Part shown: in pieces, positions 16,906-23,606 of the stretch
Numbering within the stretch: the stretch's first letter is position 1
Layout of the letters: each line of letters starts with the position of its first letter
From: JAVBQU01 sp031548675
Lineage (GTDB): Bacteria > Bacteroidota > Bacteroidia > Bacteroidales > P3
Length of the DNA stretch: 48,570 bases
Direction: 5' to 3'
NCBI GenBank assembly: GCA_031548675.1
Contig: JAVBQU010000119.1
Coordinates: 1 to 48,570 of the forward strand
Notes under the pieces: generated by a model
Database searches by the model: none
What the model saw: only the letters and a program-made list of their open reading frames with translations
Told to the model about the DNA's origin: nothing
Position numbers and translations under genes: made by a program

Positions 16906-18381
16906 TTAATACGACTTAGCAAAAACTACTTTTTGAGTAGAAGGCTTGCCCGTATAAATACATTTGCCCTCTTCCAAAGAATTGTTCAAAGGAATACAAC
17001 GAATGGTTGCTTTGGTTTCTTCTTTAATTTTTTGTTCCGTTTCAGGTGTGCCGTCCCAATGAGCTAAAACAAAGCCGCTTTTATTTTCGATAATATCTTT
17101 AAACTCGTCCCATGTATTCGCCGTATGGGTATTTTCTGTTCTAAAATTTTTAGCCTTTTGCAATAAATTGGTTTGAATTTCTGCCAAAAGATTTTCAATC
17201 AAAGCATCAATATTTTCTAAACTGCAAACTGTTTTCTCCATCGTATCGCGGCGAGCCACTTCCACCGTTCCTTGTTCCAAATCGCGGGGACCAATAGCCA
17301 AACGAACCGGAACGCCCTTAAATTCATATTCATTAAATTTCCAGCCCGGTTTATACGCATCACGATCATCATATTTTACGCTTATTCCTCTTGCTTTCAA
17401 AGCTTTTTCTATTTCATGTACTTTTTCAGAAATAGCAGCCAATTGTTCTGCCTGCTTGTAAATAGGAATAATAGCCACCTGAATCGGAGCCAATTTAGGA
17501 GGCAGAACCAAACCATTATCATCCGAATGTGCCATAATCAAAGCACCCATCAAACGGGTAGAAACGCCCCATGAAGTAGCCCAAACATATTCTAATTTAT
17601 TTTCTCTGCTCAAATATTTAACATCAAATGCTTTAGCGAAATTTTGACCTAAAAAGTGAGAAGTTCCTGCCTGCAAAGCTTTTCCATCCTGCATCATCGC
17701 TTCTATACAAAAAGTTTCTAAAGCTCCGGCAAAACGTTCATTCGCAGTCTTTGTACCTTTTAGCACAGGAACCGACATCCAATTTTCAGCAAAATCTGCG
17801 TACACTTCTAACATTTTACGAGCTTCTTCCATAGCTTCGGCTTCCGTTTCATGAGCAGTATGCCCTTCTTGCCATAAAAATTCTGCAGTACGCAAAAATA
17901 AACGGGTACGCATTTCCCAACGTACTACATTTGCCCATTGATTGCACAAAATCGGTAAATCGCGATAAGATTTAATCCAATTTCTATAAGTATCCCAAAT
18001 AATAGTTTCCGAAGTCGGACGGACAATCAATTCCTCTTCCAAACGTGCATTTTCATCCACCACAATTCCTTTTCCATTCGGGTCGTTTTTCAAACGATAA
18101 TGGGTAACTACAGCACATTCTTTGGCAAAACCCTCTACATGGCTTGCTTCTTTACTAAAAAACGAGTTAGGAATAAACAAGGGAAAGTAGGCATTTACAT
18201 GCCCTGTTTCTTTAAACATCGCATCCAAAGCACCTTGTATTTTTTCCCAAATAGCATATCCATAAGGTTTTATAACCATACAACCTCTTACTGCCGAATT
18301 TTCTGCCAAATCGGCACGAAGTACCAACTCATTATACCATTCCGAATAATTTTCCGCACGTGTTGCAAAATCTTTTGCCAT
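16906..18381 (-). CDS. proS: Prolyl-tRNA synthetase, archaeal/eukaryotic type
   Basis: 491 residues. Charges tRNA-Pro with proline in the cytoplasm. Class II motifs are visible: R-P-T-S-E-T-I-I-W in the proline-binding loop, the motif 2 region R-T-A-E-F-L-W-Q-E-G-H-T-A, and motif 3 as W-G-V-S-T-R-L-M-G-A. The anticodon-binding domain follows, and the protein ends in an aromatic (K-S-Y) as usual for this short type. There is no inserted editing domain, unlike the ~570-residue bacterial form. This type is normal in Bacteroidetes. The leader is 145-210 bases with two candidate promoters. Confidence 0.97.
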   Translation of the reverse strand: MAKDFATRAENYSEWYNELVLRADLAENSAVRGCMVIKPYGYAIWEKIQGALDAMFKETGHVNAYFPLFIPNSFFSKEASHVEGFAKECAVVTHYRLKNDPNGKGIVVDENARLEEELIVRPTSETIIWDTYRNWIKSYRDLPILCNQWANVVRWEMRTRLFLRTAEFLWQEGHTAHETEAEAMEEARKMLEVYADFAENWMSVPVLKGTKTANERFAGALETFCIEAMMQDGKALQAGTSHFLGQNFAKAFDVKYLSRENKLEYVWATSWGVSTRLMGALIMAHSDDNGLVLPPKLAPIQVAIIPIYKQAEQLAAISEKVHEIEKALKARGISVKYDDRDAYKPGWKFNEYEFKGVPVRLAIGPRDLEQGTVEVARRDTMEKTVCSLENIDALIENLLAEIQTNLLQKAKNFRTENTHTANTWDEFKDIIENKSGFVLAHWDGTPETEQKIKEETKATIRCIPLNNSLEEGKCIYTGKPSTQKVVFAKSY

Positions 18382-18526
18382 AACTTCTTATTTAATGATT
18401 TTTTATTTCTTTATATCTAATATTCTTTTTACTTTTGTTTGATTGTCTGTTTTCTATACACTTTATATTGCATAAGACAGCTTTTCAATTTATTTATTAT
18501 TAAATATTTACAGAATATTATTCTAT

Positions 18527-18559
18527 CAAAGATAATTGTTCCGAAAGATATTTTTCAAA
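18527..18559 (-). promoter_or_regulatory. Candidate proS promoter (proximal)
   Basis: On the minus strand, TTTG (18556-18559) is followed after 21 bases by TATCTTTG (18527-18534). Both elements match the consensus. The leader would be about 140 bases. Confidence 0.5.
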
Positions 18560-18591
18560 ATAACAGTTTAACGCTGCAAGAAAACAGATTG

Positions 18592-18624
18592 CAAAGGTAC
18601 AAAATTAAAATTCAAAGTTTCAAT
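18592..18624 (-). promoter_or_regulatory. Candidate proS promoter (distal)
   Basis: On the minus strand, TACCTTTG (18592-18599) is a perfect -7 box. The best -33 match at usable spacing is ATTG (18621-18624), one base off and 21 bases away. Confidence 0.35.
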
Positions 18625-18721
18625 AGTTAAGCAAGAGCTTTGGATGATAAAAAATTAAATCTATACAATAAAAAACGGTTTTATACGATTTAAAATTACA
18701 TCTTTATAAATTAAACCAAAT

Positions 18722-18727
18722 AGGAGG
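18722..18727 (+). promoter_or_regulatory. Strong Shine-Dalgarno site
   Basis: A full AGGAGG stands 9 bases before the ATG at 18737. Such consensus sites are uncommon in Bacteroidetes. It suggests strong translation and favours the ATG over the GTG at 18734. Confidence 0.6.
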
Positions 18728-18736
18728 AACCAAGTG

Positions 18737-20224
18737 ATGAAAACAAGAAGCATAAACAGAGCATTATCAGCGGCAATAGTTGCCTGCATCGGACTGTTTT
18801 TTGCAGGCTGCTATTCCAACTCACAAACAGCAAGTTATGATGAAATATATGGCTCTTCAAAAAAACCGCAACAAAAAGCAGTAGAAGCTCCGGTTTCTGT
18901 GGTAGATAATAATGTGAAAAAAACATATACTTCTCAAGATGCCGATCCACAATCGTTTGATCCTAATTATAATTCAGGGTCAAACAGCAATACAACTTAT
19001 TCAACTACTTCGGTTGGTTCGGACGGTTCGGGCAACACCTATGTAACTAATAATTACTTTAATTCGGATGATTATTATGATTATGCATACGCAGCCCGTA
19101 TCAAAAGATTTAATACAGCCTATTCCGGTTGGGGTTACTACGATGATTATTACACCAATCTGTATTGGTACACTTACAATCCTGCTTATTGGGGATCAAG
19201 TATTTATTTAGGATATAACTGGTGGAGTCCCGGATTTTCTATAGGTTTCAGTTGGGGCTGGGGTTGGGGAGGATGTTACCCTTATTACGGATACAACTAT
19301 TATAATCCTTATTACCCTTACTATCCGTCTTATTATGGTTATAACAGTTACGCTGCCGGTTGGAATAATGGTTATGCTGCTGGTTATTATGATGGATATT
19401 ATGGAAAATACTACAACAGCTATGACAGAAATTCACGCTACTACCGTCCGATGAGGGATATGCGTAGTTCGGATGGAAGTTACAGAACTTATGCTTCTTC
19501 ACGATATGCTGCCAACAGACCAGCGGCTGTATCCACACGCTCTTCACAAACTTTTGGCGATTACTATGAATCAAGAGGCGGTACAAGAGGCGGAGATAGC
19601 AGATACAGCACAGGTAGAGACAATAATGTAAGGTCAAATACTGCTCCTGCAAATGGTCGCAATGCGAATGTTGACAATGCAGGAAGAGGAACAACCTACT
19701 CAAATGAAAGAAATACTACTAATCCTGCCAACGGAAGAAATGCAGCCTATTCGAATGATAGAACGGCAACAGGCACTACCGAAAGAGGAACTGTAAACAA
19801 CCGGACTACTACGCCTGCTAATGATAGAAGTGTTAATACTACTGCTCCTAGTCGTTACAATAAACCGGAAGGTTATACAAACGATAGAACTACCCCTGCA
19901 GGCAGAACCACAAATCCTGTGAATGTAGATAGGAATAGTAATTATCCTTCAAGGGATGTGAATAATAATACAAATACCAGAACTTATTCTAATCCTACAA
20001 ATACAACACCCAGCAGAACCACTGAACCGATTCGTAATAATAATTCTACGCCAAGTCGTACTACAACTCCTGCTCCAAGCCGCAGCAATGATTCGTACTC
20101 TACACCAAGTCGCAGCAATAGCAATAGCGGATCTTATTCTGCTCCAAGCCGCAGCAGCAGTAGTGGATCATCTAGTCCCGCTCCTTCGAGAAGCGGCAGC
20201 GGAAGTTCTTCGCCAAGAAGGTAA
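18737..20224 (+). CDS. Tyr-rich low-complexity lipoprotein
   Basis: 495 residues. Lipobox F-A-G-C at the end of the signal peptide. Three compositional blocks follow. About residues 25-110 are polar. About 110-230 are extremely rich in Tyr, Gly, Trp and Asn (Y-Y-N-P-Y-Y-P-Y-Y-P, S-W-G-W-G-W-G-G). About 260-495 are Arg, Asn, Thr and Ser rich with repeats of the types [NT]-D-R-[TS]-x-T and [TA]-P-S-R-[ST]. The tail repeats P-S-R-S and is strongly basic. No enzyme motif is seen. Such proteins are usually surface or periplasmic and disordered or adhesive; a structural or adhesive role is only inferred. The gene stands alone and ends at a strong terminator. Confidence 0.7.
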   Translation: MKTRSINRALSAAIVACIGLFFAGCYSNSQTASYDEIYGSSKKPQQKAVEAPVSVVDNNVKKTYTSQDADPQSFDPNYNSGSNSNTTYSTTSVGSDGSGNTYVTNNYFNSDDYYDYAYAARIKRFNTAYSGWGYYDDYYTNLYWYTYNPAYWGSSIYLGYNWWSPGFSIGFSWGWGWGGCYPYYGYNYYNPYYPYYPSYYGYNSYAAGWNNGYAAGYYDGYYGKYYNSYDRNSRYYRPMRDMRSSDGSYRTYASSRYAANRPAAVSTRSSQTFGDYYESRGGTRGGDSRYSTGRDNNVRSNTAPANGRNANVDNAGRGTTYSNERNTTNPANGRNAAYSNDRTATGTTERGTVNNRTTTPANDRSVNTTAPSRYNKPEGYTNDRTTPAGRTTNPVNVDRNSNYPSRDVNNNTNTRTYSNPTNTTPSRTTEPIRNNNSTPSRTTTPAPSRSNDSYSTPSRSNSNSGSYSAPSRSSSSGSSSPAPSRSGSGSSSPRR

Positions 20225-20262
20225 CGGTTACTTGAAATTCATTTTACCGATATATATTTAAT

Positions 20263-20301
20263 AAACGAGAAAAGACCATCAAAAGTGGTCTTTTCTCGTT
20301 T
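20263..20301 (+). terminator. Terminator after the Tyr-rich lipoprotein gene
   Basis: A perfect 16-bp stem: AAACGAGAAAAGACCA (20263-20278) pairs with TGGTCTTTTCTCGTTT (20286-20301) around a 7-base loop, and the descending arm is T-rich. Confidence 0.9.
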
Positions 20302-20328
20302 TAAAGTTAATACTGTAAACTGCTTTTA

Positions 20329-20360
20329 TTTGTCATTTTAAGCCCCTTTTTGTACTTTTG
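20329..20360 (+). promoter_or_regulatory. Promoter of the 20379 gene, possibly including meaB
   Basis: TTTG (20329-20332), a 20-base spacer and TACTTTTG (20353-20360) match the consensus exactly. The predicted start near 20367 lies 12 bases before the ATG at 20379. This excludes an upstream ATG at 20358, which lies inside the promoter. Confidence 0.75.
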
Positions 20361-20378
20361 CATAAAAGAAGATATATC

Positions 20379-20903
20379 ATGGCAATATTAGAAATTTTAA
20401 AATACACCATTCCATCGATAGTTGTTTTGCTAACAGCATATTTTTTAGTTAAACGATTTTTAGACAATTCGGAAAAGAAAAGACTTTTAGAGTTGAAATA
20501 CGAGCAACAAAAAATAACCCAGCAAACGGTTGTTCCTATCCGCATGCAGGCATACGAACGGCTTATGTTGTTATTGGAACGTACAGCGCCAAATCATGTA
20601 GTACTTAGGGTTAATACACCGGGAATGGGCGTACGTGAATTACAAACAGCTATGACAGCTAATATCCGCGACGAATTTGAGCATAATCTTTCTCAACAAA
20701 TATATATTTCTTCTGAGGCATGGGAACTAATAAAAAATGCAAAGGAAGAGATGGTAAATACAATCAATACATCGGCTGCAGAGGCAGGGGAAGATGTTGC
20801 TGTTTTTGTCGGGAAAATTTTAGAAAGATGGACTATTTATAAACAAACTTCTTCTGCTATTGCTTTAGAGTTTTTGAAAAAAGAATTTAATGAACGTTTC
20901 TAA
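20379..20903 (+). CDS. Membrane-anchored protein with one N-terminal TM segment
   Basis: 174 residues from the ATG at 20379. One membrane segment spans about residues 8-26 (Y-T-I-P-S-I-V-V-L-L-T-A-Y-F-L-V). It is followed by a charged helical cytoplasmic domain (K-R-L-L-E-L-K-Y-E-Q-Q-K) with Y-E-R-L-M-L-L-L-E-R. Proteins of this size and layout are widespread and conserved in Bacteroidetes, but I know of no function. meaB follows 74 bases later on the same strand with no clear promoter between, so the two may be cotranscribed. Confidence 0.7.
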   Translation: MAILEILKYTIPSIVVLLTAYFLVKRFLDNSEKKRLLELKYEQQKITQQTVVPIRMQAYERLMLLLERTAPNHVVLRVNTPGMGVRELQTAMTANIRDEFEHNLSQQIYISSEAWELIKNAKEEMVNTINTSAAEAGEDVAVFVGKILERWTIYKQTSSAIALEFLKKEFNERF

Positions 20904-20977
20904 TATTTAATTGTTGATAATGAATGATTAAGTATTTCTGATTATTACAAATTCTAAACTGTCAATTATTTATTTCC

Positions 20978-22084
20978 ATGCATAGCGAAGAACATCATGA
21001 CCATGAGTTTGTAAGTGCTCTTAAAGTACAGGAGGGTATTGAGGCACTTCCTCAGGTAAATCAGAATTTTTTAGAAAAATATAAAAGCAAAAAGCAAAGC
21101 CTGCTTTCGGTTGACGAATATGTACAGGGTATTACCTCAGGAAACAGAGTATTGCTAAGCAAAGCTATTACACTTATTGAAAGTACTCTGCATGAACATC
21201 AAGAGATTTCACAAAAGATTATTGAAAAGTGCCTGCCTTATGCCGGAAAATCTATCCGTGTAGGAATAACAGGTGTACCGGGTGCAGGCAAAAGTACTTT
21301 TATTGAAGCTATGGGTACTTTTCTTACTAAAGAGAAAGGAAAACAACTTGCTGTACTTGCTATTGACCCAAGCAGCGAGCGTTCTAAAGGCAGCATTTTG
21401 GGTGATAAAACGCGTATGGAAGAGCTTTCGGTTGATCCTAATGCTTTTATCCGTCCTTCGCCATCGGCAGGTTCATTGGGAGGCGTTGCCCGCAAAACAA
21501 GGGAAATTATTATTCTTTGTGAAGCCTGCGGGTTTGATACTATTTTTGTTGAAACTGTTGGTGTAGGACAGTCTGAAATTGCTGTTCATTCGATGGTAGA
21601 TTTTTTCTTATTAATCCAATTGGCTAATACCGGGGATGAATTGCAGGGGATTAAGCGGGGAATTATGGAAATGGCTGATGCTATTACTATTAATAAAGCG
21701 GATGGGGATAATATTCATAAGGCTCAATTAGCTAAGACTCAATTTCAAAATGCGTTGCATTTATTTCCTCCTACTGATTCGGGTTGGATTCCTCCGGTTT
21801 TAACTTGTTCTGCATATACTAAAGACGGAATTCCTGAGCTTTGGGATGTTATTATGAATTATAAACAGCAAACGCAAGCCAGCGGCTATTTTTATCATAA
21901 GCGTCAAACACAATCGGTAAGAATTCTTACGGAATGGATAGAGCATTCTTTGAAAGAGAATTTTTATGATCATCCATCTATTCTTGAGCTGATTCCGAAA
22001 ATTCAGGAAGCTATTTTTGCAAATAAAATAAGCCCTTATGCAGGGGCTCAGGAATTGTTGAATATTTATTTTTCGAAGAAATAA
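20978..22084 (+). CDS. meaB: Methylmalonyl-CoA mutase-associated GTPase MeaB
   Basis: 368 residues. A G3E-family GTPase that chaperones B12-dependent methylmalonyl-CoA mutase, gating cofactor loading and protecting it from inactivation. Motifs are the Walker A G-V-P-G-A-G-K-S-T at residues 99-107, the switch region I-D-P-S-S, the V-E-T-V-G-V-G-Q-S-E box and the base-recognition N-K-A-D. The C-terminal dimerisation helices are present. The N-terminus has a His-rich M-H-S-E-E-H-H-D-H-E, which is unusual and might bind metal. The mutase subunits are not in this window. Confidence 0.93.
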   Translation: MHSEEHHDHEFVSALKVQEGIEALPQVNQNFLEKYKSKKQSLLSVDEYVQGITSGNRVLLSKAITLIESTLHEHQEISQKIIEKCLPYAGKSIRVGITGVPGAGKSTFIEAMGTFLTKEKGKQLAVLAIDPSSERSKGSILGDKTRMEELSVDPNAFIRPSPSAGSLGGVARKTREIIILCEACGFDTIFVETVGVGQSEIAVHSMVDFFLLIQLANTGDELQGIKRGIMEMADAITINKADGDNIHKAQLAKTQFQNALHLFPPTDSGWIPPVLTCSAYTKDGIPELWDVIMNYKQQTQASGYFYHKRQTQSVRILTEWIEHSLKENFYDHPSILELIPKIQEAIFANKISPYAGAQELLNIYFSKK

Positions 22085-22190
22085 ATATCTCCCTATTTTC
22101 AACTTCTTTTAAAGTTACCAGACTTTTCTGAAAATCGCATACAACTTAATATTGCATCTTTTTTGGAAAACGACATGAAGCATATTATAT

Positions 22191-22230
22191 AGAGAGATGT
22201 CTTTGCCACGCTCGCCATGACGCTCTTTCT
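22191..22230. repeat. REP-like intergenic sequence
   Basis: On the minus strand this reads GCGTCATGGCGAGCGTGGCA followed by AAGACATC. That resembles the dispersed GTCATTGCGAGC-type elements seen between genes in many bacteria. Only one copy lies in this window, so its repeated nature is inferred from general knowledge. Confidence 0.35.
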
Positions 22231-22280
22231 TAGTTTCTTCTGAAAGATTCTGTTATCGCATTTAAGGCTTTCTTATAAAG

Positions 22281-22318
22281 AAAAGAGGTCATCTAATTAT
22301 TCTTAGATAACCTCTTTT
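22281..22318. terminator. Terminator shared by meaB and rpsP
   Basis: AAAGAGGTCATCTAA and TTAGATAACCTCTTT form a long stem with one mismatch and a 6-base loop. T-rich flanks on both strands suit the two convergent genes. Confidence 0.8.
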
Positions 22319-22341
22319 TCATAATTTCAAAGTAATAAATA

Positions 22342-22902
22342 CTATGCTTCTGTAGTTTCTTCTGTTGCGGTTTCTTCAACTGCAGGAGTTTCTTCTACTA
22401 CTTCCACAACCTCTTCTGCAGGAGTTTCTGCTACTTCAGGAGCCGGAGTATTTTTTTGAGCTATTGCTTGTGCCATAGCTTCTTTTTTCTTTACTTCTTC
22501 TGCATGAACTTTTTTAGCTGCGTCTCTTGCTTTTTGTTCTCTTTCGGTCTTAACTCCAGCTATTTTAGCTTCTTTTTCTTCCATCCATTGGTTGAATTTG
22601 CTATCGGCTTGCTCTTGAGTTATTGCTCCTTTTTCAACACCTATTTGTAAATGTCTTCTTAACATTACGCCTTTGTGTGATAATAATGAACGAACTGTAT
22701 CGCTCGGCTGAGCCCCGTTTTTCAGCCATTTAACTGCACTGTCGAAATTAAGCACAACAGTTGCAGGTTCTGTCATCGGATTGTACGTACCAAGTTTTTC
22801 AATAAATCTTCCATCACGAGGTGCACGACCATCCGCTACGACAATGTGATAAAAAGGTCTTCCTTTTTTTCCATGTCTTTGTAATCTGATTCTTACTGCC
22901 AT
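22342..22902 (-). CDS. rpsP: Small ribosomal subunit protein bS16
   Basis: 186 residues. The first ~80 are the canonical S16 fold (M-A-V-R-I-R-L-Q-R-H-G, P-F-Y-H-I-V-V-A-D, R-F-I-E-K-L-G-T-Y-N-P), which binds 16S rRNA during 30S assembly. The remaining ~100 residues are a Lys/Ala-rich helix followed by an acidic Glu/Val/Thr/Pro tail (V-E-E-T-P-A-V-E-E-T). S16 of E. coli has 82 residues; long tails like this are usual in Bacteroidetes. It has its own consensus promoter. Confidence 0.97.
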   Translation of the reverse strand: MAVRIRLQRHGKKGRPFYHIVVADGRAPRDGRFIEKLGTYNPMTEPATVVLNFDSAVKWLKNGAQPSDTVRSLLSHKGVMLRRHLQIGVEKGAITQEQADSKFNQWMEEKEAKIAGVKTEREQKARDAAKKVHAEEVKKKEAMAQAIAQKNTPAPEVAETPAEEVVEVVEETPAVEETATEETTEA

Positions 22903-22931
22903 TTTATTGCAATTTAGGTTTAAAATTTTTG

Positions 22932-22962
22932 CAAAGGTACATTTTTTTCCAGACTCCTCAAA
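22932..22962 (-). promoter_or_regulatory. Promoter of rpsP
   Basis: On the minus strand, TTTG (22959-22962), a 19-base spacer and TACCTTTG (22932-22939). It is a full consensus match, identical in its boxes to the secDF promoter. The leader is about 23 bases. Confidence 0.75.
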
Positions 22963-22982
22963 ATATTTTCTGAATGCACTTC

Positions 22983-23558
22983 TTATAAGTTCTCTTTAAA
23001 GAATTGTTTACTAATTCTTTTGAAAAATACAGCGACTAAACAACCCATTCCTATGCCGAATATAGCCCCGCATAAAACATCGCCGGGGTAATGTACTCCT
23101 AAGTAAATGCGGCTATAGCCGATTAACAATGCCCATGTAAATAAAGCAAATGGTAAATATTTATATCTCTTCAAGATAATGCTCATAAAGGCTGCTATGC
23201 CAAAATAATTTGATGCATGGGATGAGATAAAGCCGTATTTTCCTCCACAATGCCCGTTTACAATATGGACAAGGTTTTCTATAGCTGGATTATGGCAGGG
23301 TCTTAAACGCTGAAACACGTCTTTAAATAAAACTACGCTTAGTCTATCTGTAAGAAAAATCAGAACGATTATGCCAATCAACACTAACCATATTTTTTTG
23401 CCATAAGTTTTCCAACACAAATAGAGCAGCAAAGTAAAAACGGGAATCCAGAGAATAGTAGAGCTTACCCAATACATAATAGTATCAAATGCTGCATTAT
23501 GTTTTCCATTAAGTAAAAGAAATAAGGATATATCGCAATTTTTAAGTGCTTCGAGCAT
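22983..23558 (-). CDS. PAP2-family membrane phosphatase
   Basis: 191 residues with about five to six membrane segments. The three PAP2 signatures are present in order: K-D-V-F-Q-R-L-R-P, then S-S-H-A-S-N (the catalytic His of the usual PSGH box), then S-R-I-Y-L-G-V-H-Y-P-G-D. Family members remove phosphate from lipid phosphates such as undecaprenyl pyrophosphate or phosphatidylglycerophosphate, or from lipid A. The substrate cannot be told from sequence alone. The gene starts 48 bases after the CotH-type gene and may be on its transcript. Confidence 0.88.
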   Translation of the reverse strand: MLEALKNCDISLFLLLNGKHNAAFDTIMYWVSSTILWIPVFTLLLYLCWKTYGKKIWLVLIGIIVLIFLTDRLSVVLFKDVFQRLRPCHNPAIENLVHIVNGHCGGKYGFISSHASNYFGIAAFMSIILKRYKYLPFALFTWALLIGYSRIYLGVHYPGDVLCGAIFGIGMGCLVAVFFKRISKQFFKENL

Positions 23559-23606
23559 ATTGACTAATTTTAATTTCTATATAATAGAATAATCTTACAG
23601 AGCCTT

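Larger units (their letters stand above)
18382..18736. other. Divergent intergenic region between proS and the Tyr-rich lipoprotein gene
   Basis: About 355 bases, very AT-rich. It holds two candidate minus-strand promoters for proS (listed separately) and a strong ribosome-binding site for the plus-strand gene. I found no convincing plus-strand promoter with the Bacteroidetes consensus, and no small gene or RNA. Confidence 0.5.

Noticed and set aside
20358..20378. Upstream ATG for the one-TM protein
   Set aside because: It lies within the -7 promoter element and before the predicted transcript start. The ATG at 20379 fits both the promoter and the membrane segment.
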